A stretch of DNA of 46,373 nucleotides from Pseudoalteromonas rubra (GTDB taxonomy: Bacteria > Pseudomonadota > Gammaproteobacteria > Enterobacterales > Alteromonadaceae): contig NZ_PNCJ01000038.1 of NCBI RefSeq assembly GCF_005887115.1, forward strand, positions 1 to 46,373, written 5' to 3'. Each line of letters starts with the position of its first letter. The stretch's first letter is position 1. Below, piece by piece: positions 15,749 to 25,022 of this stretch. Made by a program: the position numbers and the translations under genes. Under the pieces are notes generated by a model that was given only the letters and a program-made list of their open reading frames with translations, did no database searches and had not been told where the DNA came from.

Positions 15749-18700
15749 TTATGCCAAATCTTCTTTAGTATCTACGTGCTCAGCTTTATGTTGCTGCGCA
15801 ATTTCTTCGCACAGCTCGTGTTTGGAGCGTTTCTCAGCCACACGTCTTGCGGTTAACCAGTAGAAGAATAGGGGCAGGAAGAACACGGCCAGGAAGGTTG
15901 CGGCAAGCATCCCCCCCATGACCCCGGTGCCTACACTATGACGCGCACCCGCACCTGCACCTGAGCTCAATACCAGCGGTACTACGCCCAGAATGAAGGC
16001 CAGCGAAGTCATAATGATAGGGCGGAATCTCAGTCGTGCTGCCTCCAGTGCAGCTGCTGCCGGACTCCAGCCTTGCTGTGTCTTCATCAGTGCATACTCA
16101 ACGATCAGAATGGCATTTTTACTGGCCAGGCCAAGCAAAGTAACCAAACCAATCTGGAAGTAAACGTCGTTGGTCAGACCCGCAACCCAGATTGAGATAA
16201 GCGCACCAAAAGTACCAAAGGGCAGTGCCAGCAACACAGAAATAGGCAGTGACCAGCGTTCATACAGCGCCGCCAGGATCAAAAATACCATGACAACGGC
16301 CAGCCCCAGTGCCAGACCGGTTGTGCCTGAGCTACGCTTTTCCTGGTAGGCGGATGCCGTCCACTCAAAGGTCATGTCCGGTGGCAGAACCTGCTTAGCG
16401 ATACGCTCGAACTCAGCAATGGCCTGGCCGGAGCTGTAACCGGGCGCGGCATTACCCATCAGCTTAACGGCCGACAAGTTATTGTACCTTTGCAGAGTTT
16501 CCGGACCCCGGCTGTACTCAATGTCAGTGAACGCCGAAATAGGGACCATCTCACCCCGGTTGTTTTTCACATAAATGCGGCCAACGTCTTCAGGTGACAT
16601 ACGGAACTCAGCTTCGGCTGACAACAGCACCTGCCAGGCACGACCAAACTTATTGAAGTCATTGACGTAGTAATTACCCAGGTTGGCGGCAAGTGCGTTG
16701 AACGCCGAGTTGATGTTCACGCCCATGGCACGCGCCTGCTCTCTGTCCATATGGACTTTCAGCTGCGGCGCATCTGGTCGCCAAAGCGTCTGAATACCAG
16801 CCAGAACTGGGCTCTTTTGCGCTTCGCCCATCAGCATCTGCATGCCTTGTTTGAGGCGCTCAGGATCAGTACCAGCTTTGTTTTGCAGGTATACCTCAAA
16901 GCCGCCGGTGGTACCCAGGCCAAAAATCGCTGGAGGGTTGAAGGCCAGTACCAGCGCTTCGTTGATCCCGGCGGTCTTCATAAACAACTCACCAACCAGA
17001 GATTTGGTATCAATTTCGCGCTCATCCCAGTGTTTCTGAGTGATGAACAGGGTCGCAGCACTGTTTTTGTAACCGCCACCGATAAAGTCAAAGCCGGTAA
17101 AGGCCACCACGTTTTCATTGGCAGGGTTAGACTGTGCAGCTGCAACCACTTCTTCCACGACTGCAGCAGTGCGCTCCAGTGAAGAGCCATCAGGCAGGAA
17201 TACCGCGGCGATGTAAAAGCCCTGATCTTCATCCGGAACCAAAGATCCCGGGGTTTTTTGCCAGATAAACACGGTTGCGCCAACCATGGAGGCCATGAGT
17301 ACTAGGCCAAGCAGGCCGCGGCGGATCATAAAGCTGACGGAGCCGACATAACGGCCGGTGACGCGCTGGAACCAGTTATTGAACCACAAGAAGAATCCCG
17401 CAGTCTGCTTGTGCTCATGTTTGAGGATCATCACGCAAAGCGCCGGTGTCATGGTCAGTGCAACCACACCCGACAGGCTCACCGAAATCGAGATGGTGAT
17501 GGCGAATTGTCGGAATAACTCACCGGTTAATCCACCCAGGAATGCGATGGGGACGAACACCGAGCACAATACCAATACAATTGCGACCACCGGACCGCTT
17601 ACTTCCTGCATTGCTTTAATAGCTGCTTCACGGGCATTCAGGTGTTGCTCGTGCATGATCCGTTCAACGTTCTCTAAAACAACGATGGCATCATCGACCA
17701 CGATACCAATAGAAAGCACCATACCAAAGAGTGTCAGGGTATTAATGGAGTAACCCAACATATACAGGCCGGCAAAAGTACCCAGTAAAGAAACGGGGAC
17801 GGCCAGAGTCGGGATTAAAGTCGCACGCCAGTTTTGCAAGAACAGGTATACCACTAAAAATACCAGTACCATGGCTTCAACAAGGGTGATCAGTACTTCA
17901 CGAATAGAAACCTCAACAAAGCGGGTTGTATCGTATGGAATACCGTGGTCAAGCCCGACCGGAAACTGCTGACGTAGCTCAGCAATCACCGATTCAACCT
18001 CGTTCGCTACATCCAGTGCATTGGCACCTGGCTGCAGAAAAACACCCAGTAGTACCGCTTCCTTACCGTTAAAAGTACCGGCAAAGTTGTAATCTTTTGA
18101 GCCCAGCTCGACACGCGCAACATCTTTAAGGCGCAGGGTTGATCCATCCGGGTTGGCGCGGATGATAATCGCCTCAAATTCTTCAGGCGTCGACAAACGG
18201 CCCTTGGCTGTCACACTGTAAACTAGCTCCTGTGGCTGGCTGCTGGTTGGCGTGGCACCAATGGTTCCCGCTGCATACTGTGAGTTTTGCTCACGGATAG
18301 CTGCGGTGATCTCCTCGACGGTTACACCCAGCTGACTCATTAAATCAGGGCGGATCCACACACGCATAGCGTAATCTTTGGCACCAAAAATTTGTACACT
18401 GGTAGTACCGGGAATACGCTTAATGCGGTCAAGAATATTCATAGTCACATAGTTCGACGTCCACAGACTGGAGCGCGTACCGTCAGGCGAATAAAACGCA
18501 TGAACCTGTAAGAAACTGGATGAGCCTTTCGCCACCACGACGCCCTGGCGACGAGTTTCTTCCGGCAAACGCGCTTCAACCTGTTTGACGCGATTGTTGA
18601 CGTCGACCGCGGCCTGATCAATATCGGTGCCAATTTCGAAGGTGACAGTGATAGTGGTTGTGCCGGAGCTGGTACTGGTTGACTCCATATACATCATGCC

Positions 18701-18922
18701 TTCAACCCCGGTGATGGCATTTTCTATCGGTGCTGCAACCGTTTGTTCCAAGACATCGGCAGACGCGCCCGGGTAAAAGGCGGTTACCTGAACCTGAGGA
18801 GGGGCAATCTCTGGGTACTGTGCAATAGGCAGGGTGCGCATTGCTGCCAGACCTGCCAGTACAATGACAATGGAGATCACAAATGCAAATATCGGGCGAT
18901 CGATAAAATACTTAGAGAACAT
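15749..18922 (-). CDS. RND multidrug efflux pump, inner-membrane subunit (AcrB-like)
   Basis: This gene encodes 1057 aa, starting at the ATG at 18922 (MFSKYFIDRPIFAFV, the classic HAE1 N-terminus), nine bases after GGAG. The upstream in-frame ATG at 18940 lies inside the preceding gene. It has twelve membrane helices with two large periplasmic loops, and the proton-relay pair Asp-Asp in GIVVDDAIVVLENV (about 406-407). It should exchange protons for drugs, detergents or bile-like compounds. The adaptor gene ends four bases upstream, so the two form an operon. No outer-membrane channel gene is present, so a TolC-like protein from elsewhere must complete the pump. Confidence 0.95.
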   Translation of the reverse strand: MFSKYFIDRPIFAFVISIVIVLAGLAAMRTLPIAQYPEIAPPQVQVTAFYPGASADVLEQTVAAPIENAITGVEGMMYMESTSTSSGTTTITVTFEIGTDIDQAAVDVNNRVKQVEARLPEETRRQGVVVAKGSSSFLQVHAFYSPDGTRSSLWTSNYVTMNILDRIKRIPGTTSVQIFGAKDYAMRVWIRPDLMSQLGVTVEEITAAIREQNSQYAAGTIGATPTSSQPQELVYSVTAKGRLSTPEEFEAIIIRANPDGSTLRLKDVARVELGSKDYNFAGTFNGKEAVLLGVFLQPGANALDVANEVESVIAELRQQFPVGLDHGIPYDTTRFVEVSIREVLITLVEAMVLVFLVVYLFLQNWRATLIPTLAVPVSLLGTFAGLYMLGYSINTLTLFGMVLSIGIVVDDAIVVLENVERIMHEQHLNAREAAIKAMQEVSGPVVAIVLVLCSVFVPIAFLGGLTGELFRQFAITISISVSLSGVVALTMTPALCVMILKHEHKQTAGFFLWFNNWFQRVTGRYVGSVSFMIRRGLLGLVLMASMVGATVFIWQKTPGSLVPDEDQGFYIAAVFLPDGSSLERTAAVVEEVVAAAQSNPANENVVAFTGFDFIGGGYKNSAATLFITQKHWDEREIDTKSLVGELFMKTAGINEALVLAFNPPAIFGLGTTGGFEVYLQNKAGTDPERLKQGMQMLMGEAQKSPVLAGIQTLWRPDAPQLKVHMDREQARAMGVNINSAFNALAANLGNYYVNDFNKFGRAWQVLLSAEAEFRMSPEDVGRIYVKNNRGEMVPISAFTDIEYSRGPETLQRYNNLSAVKLMGNAAPGYSSGQAIAEFERIAKQVLPPDMTFEWTASAYQEKRSSGTTGLALGLAVVMVFLILAALYERWSLPISVLLALPFGTFGALISIWVAGLTNDVYFQIGLVTLLGLASKNAILIVEYALMKTQQGWSPAAAALEAARLRFRPIIMTSLAFILGVVPLVLSSGAGAGARHSVGTGVMGGMLAATFLAVFFLPLFFYWLTARRVAEKRSKHELCEEIAQQHKAEHVDTKEDLA

Positions 18923-18926
18923 ACAA

Positions 18927-20102
18927 TTATTCTCCTTCACCGCTCACTGAGACTGGCATTCCCGGGAAGAAGATCCGCGCCATGCCTTCAACGATCACGG
19001 GTTGGCCGGGTGTCAGGCCTTGTCGTATCACCCACATATTTTTACCATCTAAATTCACCCACTCACCCACTTCAACAGGAGCGGGTAAAGCAACCGTCAT
19101 ACCTTGTTCGTTCTCGGTTGCAATATAGACAAACTTACCTGTGCCGTTATCCAACACAGCTCGCTGTGGCAACACAATAGCATTGTTGCGTACCGCGCCC
19201 GACAGGCGAACGCGGACAAACTGACCCGGGCGCAGCTCGCCGTCGGGGTTATTGATGCGGGCTTGGAGCTCACTGGTCCCCGTAAAACGGTTGACACGCA
19301 CATCCGAGAAGTCAACTTTTCCGGAGTGCGCATAGACAGAGCCGTCCTGCAGTACCAGGGTGGCATTGAACTTGTTGTTTTTGGGCAGGCTCAGCGTGCC
19401 ATTTTCGACGTCCTGGCGCATTGCCAATTGCTCTCGCTCAGAAAAGCCGAAGCGGGCGCGCATCATGCCGGTGTCGGTCAGTTCACTCAGGAGTACAGTC
19501 GGGCCGGAGACATAGCTACCTTGGGAGACAAATTCCCGGCCCATGATACCTGAGACGGGGGCTTTTACCTGGGCATATTCCAGATCAAGCTGTGCTTCAC
19601 TGAGCGCTACTTTGGCTGAGTCCAGATTTGCAATGGCCACTTCGTAGGCTGATACGGCATTATCGAAATCCCGCTTCGACACTGAACGTTCGTCTTTCAG
19701 GCGCTCAAGCCGGTCTCTTTCGCGCTTTGCCTGCGCCACATTGGCTTTGGCTGCGTTGAGTTCCGCTTCAGCTTTCTCAAGCTCCAGCTGCAATGGACGA
19801 AGCTCAATGGTAAACAAAGAGCGTCCGGCTTTAACATATTGACCTTCTTCAAAGTTTCTGGACTCAATAAGCCCCGACACACGGGCTCGGATCTCCACTT
19901 CTTTATCGCCAGCCAATGTTGCTGGCAGTTCGATATTGAATGGTACACTTTGGGTCGTGACTTTATTGATACTGACCTGTGCGGGTGGCATAGACGGACC
20001 ACCCTGGCCTTGTGGCGCCTCGGAGCAGGCGGAAATTACGAGTGCAGACAATACCGCTGTTGCCAGGTGTACTACACGACTGCTTTTGTTGGCTGGATAC
20101 AT
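18927..20102 (-). CDS. RND efflux periplasmic adaptor (AcrA-like lipoprotein)
   Basis: This gene encodes 391 aa. The N-terminus carries a lipoprotein signal with lipobox-like VISAC, lipidation expected at about Cys26. The order is beta-barrel/lipoyl half (EIRARVSGLIESRNFEEGQYV), a long helical hairpin (about 100-170), a second lipoyl half (APVSGIMGREFVSQGSYV), then the beta-barrel and membrane-proximal domains (RPGQFVRVRLSGAV). It links the AcrB-like pump to an outer-membrane channel. It is the first gene of the operon and is divergent from the TetR-type gene. The promoter at 20431-20459 overlaps an operator-like palindrome. Confidence 0.95.
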   Translation of the reverse strand: MYPANKSSRVVHLATAVLSALVISACSEAPQGQGGPSMPPAQVSINKVTTQSVPFNIELPATLAGDKEVEIRARVSGLIESRNFEEGQYVKAGRSLFTIELRPLQLELEKAEAELNAAKANVAQAKRERDRLERLKDERSVSKRDFDNAVSAYEVAIANLDSAKVALSEAQLDLEYAQVKAPVSGIMGREFVSQGSYVSGPTVLLSELTDTGMMRARFGFSEREQLAMRQDVENGTLSLPKNNKFNATLVLQDGSVYAHSGKVDFSDVRVNRFTGTSELQARINNPDGELRPGQFVRVRLSGAVRNNAIVLPQRAVLDNGTGKFVYIATENEQGMTVALPAPVEVGEWVNLDGKNMWVIRQGLTPGQPVIVEGMARIFFPGMPVSVSGEGE

Positions 20103-20421
20103 GTATACTCCAAATCCTGATTAAAATTTTTTATTCCTGATAAGAGACGAAATGGGCTCTCAATTATTGGGTTTACTTTTGCATTTATTCGCTGACGTGT
20201 TCACAAACCAGTCAAGTAAGTGTAGCACTGCTTTTGTAATTGCGTGTGCCCATTTAGTTACTGTAGATCTGGTCCTGAAACCAGTGAACAGGTTGTCTTG
20301 CGGCGCGCTGTCTACACCAAAACAGAGCAAACCGCGTCAGCATTAAAACACCGACTGCTGCTTACCCAAAAGGGCTTTTCAGTCAGTTGTACTGTGCTGG
20401 GATGAGTCGACAATATTGCAA

Positions 20422-20439
20422 GTATACGCAAGTGTATAC
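20422..20439. promoter_or_regulatory. Operator-like palindrome O1
   Basis: GTATACGCAAGTGTATAC is a pseudo-palindrome with GTATAC at both ends. It is nearly identical to O2 at 20488-20505 (16 of 18 bases) and covers the -10 box of the efflux promoter. TetR-family repressors of AcrR type bind such inverted sites. The binding protein is inferred from adjacency only. Confidence 0.7.
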
Positions 20440-20459
20440 CTAATTCCTTATCGGGTAAA
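20431..20459 (-). promoter_or_regulatory. Candidate sigma70 promoter of the efflux operon
   Basis: On the - strand TTTACC (20459-20454) and TACACT (20436-20431) are separated by exactly 17 bases. The -10 lies inside operator O1, the arrangement expected for repression. Confidence 0.6.
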
Positions 20460-20476
20460 CGATGTAGTATACTTTT

Positions 20477-20506
20477 TTGATAAGTTGGTATACGAAAGTG
20501 TTTACT
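20477..20506 (+). promoter_or_regulatory. Candidate promoter of the TetR-type gene
   Basis: TTGATA (20477-20482) and TTTACT (20501-20506) are 18 bases apart. The weak -10 overlaps operator O2. An alternative -10, TATACT at 20468-20473, has no good -35. Confidence 0.35.
20488..20505. promoter_or_regulatory. Operator-like palindrome O2
   Basis: GTATACGAAAGTGTTTAC differs from O1 at two positions and lies 66 bases from it, about six helical turns, so two dimers would bind the same DNA face. It sits immediately upstream of the regulator gene, suggesting autorepression. Confidence 0.65.
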
Positions 20507-20552
20507 TTCACATTGAGGCTTTTTAAGTTAAACTACTGTTAACTTCACACAG

Positions 20553-21179
20553 ATGTTCGAGTCGATGATCCAGCTTACTGAAAAACAACAAGCAATATTA
20601 AGTGCGGCGGTAGAAGAGTTTGCTCAGCGGGGGCTGCAGGCCACTACTATGGAAGCAATTTGTAGTGCAGCAGGGGTATCCAAACGTACATTGTACAAGC
20701 ATTACGCAACAAAAGAAGCTTTGTTTGATGCAGTAGTTGTTTCGTTAATTGAAAGAATACAACCGATTACGACTATACAGTTTATCCCAAACTACGATTT
20801 TGAAATTCAGCTGCGTCACCTTGCCGACAGCGCTGTTTCTCTGCTGGCGGATGAAGACTACATCAAGCTGTCGCGCATTGTGATGATTGAATCTATGCGC
20901 TGCCAGGCTCAGGCTGACAGGCTTAATCGTAAGTTCAGTCAGTGCGAAGCTGCAATGAGCCTGTGGTTTGAAGAGGCTTACAAGGCAGGATGCCTTGGCA
21001 CTTTCTCAGCACCATTTGCTGCTGCTTTTTTTTGGGGGGCGTTGAAACGGCTGACGTTTTGGGATCAGGCTATCCGCTGGCAGGCCCCCCTTGCTGAAGC
21101 GGACCTGGATGCTTTTGTGGATCAGGCCTGTCAGTTATTTTGTGGGGGCATAAAGTACGCTACGCAACAACCGACCTGA
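20553..21179 (+). CDS. TetR/AcrR-family regulator, probable efflux repressor
   Basis: This gene encodes 208 aa from the ATG at 20553; an ATG at 20565 is equally possible, as neither has a clear ribosome-binding site. The N-terminal TetR helix-turn-helix is plain: ILSAAVEEFAQRGLQATTMEAICSAAGVSKRTLYKHYATKEALFDAV, given here only by its outer residues I14 and V60. The C-terminal ligand domain (about 70-200) resembles the AefR-type tetracyclin-repressor C-terminal family. It is transcribed away from the AcrAB-like operon, the standard layout for a local repressor released by pump substrates. It converges on the ABC exporter gene with only six bases between the stop codons. Confidence 0.88.
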   Translation: MFESMIQLTEKQQAILSAAVEEFAQRGLQATTMEAICSAAGVSKRTLYKHYATKEALFDAVVVSLIERIQPITTIQFIPNYDFEIQLRHLADSAVSLLADEDYIKLSRIVMIESMRCQAQADRLNRKFSQCEAAMSLWFEEAYKAGCLGTFSAPFAAAFFWGALKRLTFWDQAIRWQAPLAEADLDAFVDQACQLFCGGIKYATQQPT

Positions 21180-21185
21180 GCGTCA

Positions 21186-23030
21186 CTATTCAACACCAAT
21201 AAATCCACCGGTTTGATGTGTCCATAATTTCGCATAGATACCATTTTGTTCTAGCAGGGCATCGTGTGTGCCTTGTTCAACAATCTGGCCCTGATCCATC
21301 ACTATTAGCCGGTCCATTTGTGCAATGGTCGATAAGCGGTGTGCGATCGCAATCACGGTTTTACCCGTCATCAGACTGTCTAAACTATCCTGAATCGCAG
21401 CTTCTACTTCAGAGTCAAGAGCCGCGGTTGCCTCATCCAAAATCAGAATAGGGGCATTTTTTAGCAGTACCCGTGCTATGGCAATACGCTGGCGTTGTCC
21501 GCCTGAAAGCTTGACACCGCGCTCACCCACCTGGGCATCCAGTCCGGTATTACCCAGACTGTCTTCAAGTTCTTCGATAAACTGACTCGCTTCGGCCTTA
21601 CTAATGGCATCCAGCAGCTCGGCTTCACTTGCGTCGGGCCTGCCGTAAAGCACATTATCACGGACACTACGGTGAAGCAGCGCAGTATCTTGTGTGACCA
21701 TCGCAATGTGAGCACGTAAGCTTTCCTGGTTCACCTTTGCAATATTTTGCCCGTCAATTTCAATGCTACCTTGCTGAACATCGTAAAAGCGCAACAGTAG
21801 ATTAACCAGGGTCGATTTACCAGCGCCAGAGCGGCCAACAATGCCGATTTTTTCGCCAGGCGAGATGGTCAGGTTGAGCCCCTGAATAACAGCATGCTGA
21901 TCAGCGTGTTTTTGCCGTTTGTAGGCAAAATGCAGATCGGTAAATTTTATTTCACCCTGAGTGACTTTTAATGCTGGCGCATTGGGCATATCCTGCACGT
22001 CTAATGGTCTGGCTAAGGTGTTTTTACCGTCAATGGCGGTGCCGATATTTTCAAACAAGCTAGAAACTTCCCACATGATCCACTGCGACATACCGTTAAG
22101 GCGCAAAGCCAGTGCTATTGTGATTGCAATCGCACCGCTGGTAATGGCGCTGAGTGACCAGAGATAAAGTGAGCCGGCGGCGACACTGAACACCAGAAAA
22201 AAGTTAAGCGTTTGGATACTGACGTTTAACTGGGTTGCCAGTCGCATCTGGGCATAGACAGGTTGAATGAACAGGTCCATGCTTTCTCGGGCGTAGACTT
22301 CTTCACGTTTATTATATGAGAACAGCTTCACGGTGGTGATATTCGTGTAGCTGTCAACCACACGGCCTGTCATCTGCGAGCGGGCATCGGCTTGTTTACT
22401 GGCAACCTGTTTTAGGCGGGGGACAAAATAAAACTGCATGCCTACGTACAAGGCCAGCCAAATCAGCAGTGGGATCATGAGTCTTATGTCATTGTCACTC
22501 ACCAGCGCAAGCATAGCGCCAAAGTACACAATGACGTAAACCAGCACATCCAGCAGCTTCATCACCGCTTCTCGGATAGCCAGGGCCGTTTGCATGACTT
22601 TGGTTGCAATGCGTCCGGCAAATTCATCCTGATAGAAAGAGATACTTTGCTTTAGCAAATAGCGGTGGGCCAGCCAGCGTATGGCCATAGGGTAGTTACC
22701 CAGCAGGCTTTGGTGGAGCATCGCACTGTGGAAAAATACCAGGCAGGGCAGGCCAACCAAGGTGATCAAAGCCATAACCGTGAGCTCCTGGCGTTTGATT
22801 TCAAACAGCTCAGCGGGTGTGTAAGCCTGCATCCAGTCAACGAGTGTACCCATAAAACCAAACAACATCACTTCGAGCGTGGCAAGGATCGCAGCTGTCA
22901 GCGACATGAGTAGCAGTGGCCACTCCATGCCTTTGGTATAAAACCGGCAAAACGCCAGTAAGCCTTGTGGGGGTTGTGTCGCTGGTCGCGCTGGGAATGG
23001 GTCGGTGAATCGTTCGAAAAACTTGAGCAT
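21186..23030 (-). CDS. ABC exporter, fused membrane and ATPase domains (MsbA/Mdl type)
   Basis: This gene encodes 614 aa. An N-terminal type IV transmembrane domain of six helices (about 35-335) is followed by an ATPase with Walker A GRSGAGKST (about 398-406), signature LSGGQRQR (about 505) and Walker B ILILDEATAALD (about 528-539). As a half-transporter it should work as a homodimer, exporting lipids, peptides or drugs. The substrate cannot be read from sequence. GCAGGAGGCAATATG gives a good start. Gene order near the RND pump may reflect a detoxification neighbourhood, but it is a separate transcription unit. Confidence 0.92.
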   Translation of the reverse strand: MLKFFERFTDPFPARPATQPPQGLLAFCRFYTKGMEWPLLLMSLTAAILATLEVMLFGFMGTLVDWMQAYTPAELFEIKRQELTVMALITLVGLPCLVFFHSAMLHQSLLGNYPMAIRWLAHRYLLKQSISFYQDEFAGRIATKVMQTALAIREAVMKLLDVLVYVIVYFGAMLALVSDNDIRLMIPLLIWLALYVGMQFYFVPRLKQVASKQADARSQMTGRVVDSYTNITTVKLFSYNKREEVYARESMDLFIQPVYAQMRLATQLNVSIQTLNFFLVFSVAAGSLYLWSLSAITSGAIAITIALALRLNGMSQWIMWEVSSLFENIGTAIDGKNTLARPLDVQDMPNAPALKVTQGEIKFTDLHFAYKRQKHADQHAVIQGLNLTISPGEKIGIVGRSGAGKSTLVNLLLRFYDVQQGSIEIDGQNIAKVNQESLRAHIAMVTQDTALLHRSVRDNVLYGRPDASEAELLDAISKAEASQFIEELEDSLGNTGLDAQVGERGVKLSGGQRQRIAIARVLLKNAPILILDEATAALDSEVEAAIQDSLDSLMTGKTVIAIAHRLSTIAQMDRLIVMDQGQIVEQGTHDALLEQNGIYAKLWTHQTGGFIGVE

Positions 23031-23212
23031 ATTGCCTCCTGCATGATATCAGTGCCGAATCGACCCTGCGCGTTGATGTGGGGTGTGTTCGTCAGTTTGC
23101 TCAGAAAAAGCGCACACGCTTAGCGTACTTATAACGCAGAATACGACTGAAAACCAAGTGGCAAGTTGGAAAAAGTGAAATAAGAGAAAGTGTTAGCTGT
23201 GTGTAGTGGGAT

Positions 23213-23238
23213 CAAAAAGCCCGGCCTATGTGCCGGGC
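23213..23238 (-). terminator. Rho-independent terminator of the DUF3010 gene
   Basis: On the - strand GCCCGGC and GCCGGGC form a 7-bp GC stem followed by TTTTTGAT. It lies eight bases after the stop codon of the DUF3010 gene. Confidence 0.88.
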
Positions 23239-23245
23239 GGGAGGG

Positions 23246-23707
23246 TTATTCTGCCTGTTCGGCTTCTTCATGACCATAGGTTTTACGCATGATGTAGACG
23301 TAGGCGTTATGAAACGCTTGTTCCTGATATTTTTTTAGGCCCGTATCGGCGAAATCGACAGGCACCGGATTACGCTTAAGTTGCTCTTTAACTTCAGTAG
23401 AGGACAGTAACTTGACGTCTGCGCCTTCGATAAGCTGCATCGCAGTTTCCATTTTAAAGCCGGCCGCGCTGCCCGCGAACTTGCCTTTGTGAGCACGTTG
23501 GCGAATGGCAATAGAGTCAATCTTGTAATCCTCTACCAGCTTAGCAAAATCGAAGTGGAATTTGCGCATAGCTTCTGTGTCCTGGCCAATATTGCCAAGC
23601 GTAAAGCGCGTTTGGCGAATATCGCGGATATCAAAAACGTCTTCTTCTTTGCTCAACAGGCACAGCAGGGCCTCGCTGCCGGTAATCTCTACACCGAGTG
23701 TTCTCAT
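23246..23707 (-). CDS. DUF3010 family protein
   Basis: This gene encodes 153 aa. The whole length matches the DUF3010 pattern as I know it, including MRTLGVEITG at the start, the basic string RQRAHKGKFAGSAAGFKME (about 69-87) and KYQEQAFHNAYVYIMRK near the end. There are no membrane segments or signal peptide. It is a small cytoplasmic protein of unknown function, common in Alteromonadales and Vibrionales. The start resembles an RNase H/actin-like fold (GxxIxG then acidic residues), which suggests but does not prove a nuclease or nucleotide-binding ancestry. It has its own terminator. Confidence 0.85.
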   Translation of the reverse strand: MRTLGVEITGSEALLCLLSKEEDVFDIRDIRQTRFTLGNIGQDTEAMRKFHFDFAKLVEDYKIDSIAIRQRAHKGKFAGSAAGFKMETAMQLIEGADVKLLSSTEVKEQLKRNPVPVDFADTGLKKYQEQAFHNAYVYIMRKTYGHEEAEQAE

Positions 23708-23782
23708 TGTTGGTTTCCCATTAACTGGTCAAATAAATCGTTACAGGTAAAGATCATACCACAGCTCGCGAAAGCCGAGAAC

Positions 23783-24787
23783 TTATTGCAGCATCATTTC
23801 TATGGCAATGGCGGCATGATCGGAATAGCGGATGTCTTCTTCATCCCGTTTGGGGTCTAAGTGCGACGCGTAATTGTGATAAGTGAGGCGCCTGACTTTG
23901 CTGGTTTCATGGTTTGGGTTGAATTCTTTGGAAGCTAAAATATAGTCGAGCGTGTTGCCCGTACCCTGATAATAGTGAGTAGGTGGTTTCTGGCCAAAGC
24001 TAAGTTGATTGTCCGCCAGGCAAAAACTATCGAATAGTCCGACGCTGTTAAAGTCCTGATGGATTGCACTGGTCGGAAACTGCTGAGTCATAAAAGACAG
24101 TGCCGGGCTGGCAATATGGTCGTTAAAATCGCCCATCACTAAGGTGGCAGCGCCTTTTTCCCTTTGAGTTTTAAGTGCATCATAATAAACGATAGAGGCC
24201 TCCAGCGAGCGGGATATCTGGGACTGCATAGTGCCAACGGTCTGATGCAGCAAAGTGAGCAGCGGGTCTTCTACTGAGGCATTGCCCAGCATATGGGCCA
24301 TCGAATGGACGCGTTGGGATTTAAAATGAACCGCATAGACGGTTGTCAGGCCAAAGCCAGGTAGCTCAAAGCTGCATTTGATCGGAGTCCGGTTGAACTT
24401 AAACTGGTGTTGGTTATTAAGGTATTCCAGTAACTCGGGGCAGGGCTCAAGCGGGGTGAAGCTTTTAAATGGAAATTTGCTGGCAATGGCGACAATGGGG
24501 TTAAACAGCACGTTGGGATAAACCAGATCGGGTTTGGGCGTATCGACGGTGGCAAAATAGGGCAGCCCTAAATCTTCGCACAAGGTTGCCAGTGTTTCTG
24601 GGCTAAATACTTCCTGAAACACAATCACACTGGGGTCCATATGCTGGATTAAACCTGTGATAAACTGAGTTTTGGTCAGCCATTGGGTGTCATTGTAGGA
24701 TTCATCGAGCTGATAAAAAGAATAGGGGGGCGCAGCAAAGTTCAGCAAATTGAAGGATGCAAACTTGTATGTGTGTTTCTGTGCCAT
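23783..24787 (-). CDS. Endonuclease/exonuclease/phosphatase-family protein
   Basis: This gene encodes 334 aa from the ATG at 24787, which has GAGGAAAAC just upstream; eight extra residues upstream are possible. It has the EEP fold motifs in order: FNLLNF (metal-binding Asn), VFQEVF (metal-binding Glu, about 55), a central YAVHFKSQR with the catalytic His, GDFNDH, and C-terminal SDHAAIAIE. EEP enzymes cleave phosphodiesters in DNA, RNA or lipids, or phosphomonoesters. Substrate cannot be assigned. There is no signal peptide, so it is cytoplasmic. It is upstream of and parallel to the DUF3010 gene, 75 bases apart, possibly co-transcribed. Confidence 0.85.
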   Translation of the reverse strand: MAQKHTYKFASFNLLNFAAPPYSFYQLDESYNDTQWLTKTQFITGLIQHMDPSVIVFQEVFSPETLATLCEDLGLPYFATVDTPKPDLVYPNVLFNPIVAIASKFPFKSFTPLEPCPELLEYLNNQHQFKFNRTPIKCSFELPGFGLTTVYAVHFKSQRVHSMAHMLGNASVEDPLLTLLHQTVGTMQSQISRSLEASIVYYDALKTQREKGAATLVMGDFNDHIASPALSFMTQQFPTSAIHQDFNSVGLFDSFCLADNQLSFGQKPPTHYYQGTGNTLDYILASKEFNPNHETSKVRRLTYHNYASHLDPKRDEEDIRYSDHAAIAIEMMLQ

Positions 24788-25022
24788 GGTTTTCCTCGTC
24801 ATTTTACCCAAATCCCTGCTTAATCTTAGTCTTTTCCTTGCAACTCGCCACGTGAGCGTTCACAATGGGCGCTGCGTTTGAAAGTCCCCAGACTCTGTCA
24901 GTATATCACTGTTCAATCAATGCTTATTCGTAAAAGCGTTGATGGGCGTCAAATTTAAAAGAATTAACTTAACTAATACATGTGATGCGTTGTAGGTGTC
25001 ACCACTGTAAATAGGAATTATC

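Larger units (their letters stand above)
20103..20552. other. Divergent control region of the efflux operon
   Basis: These 450 bases separate the pump operon and its likely regulator. They hold two operator-like palindromes and candidate promoters for both sides (listed separately). The pump operon would have an unusually long 5' leader of about 320 bases. I see no credible gene in that leader: frames present at 20152-20346 lack a ribosome-binding site and recognisable content. Confidence 0.6.

Noticed and set aside
20152..20346. A 64-codon frame in the efflux control region
   Set aside because: No ribosome-binding site, composition like non-coding DNA, and it would be antisense to the pump operon's leader.
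24812..25022. tRNA-Thr-like operator in the thrS leader
   Set aside because: Expected by analogy with E. coli, but I could not find a convincing anticodon-like CGU loop on a stem in this stretch.
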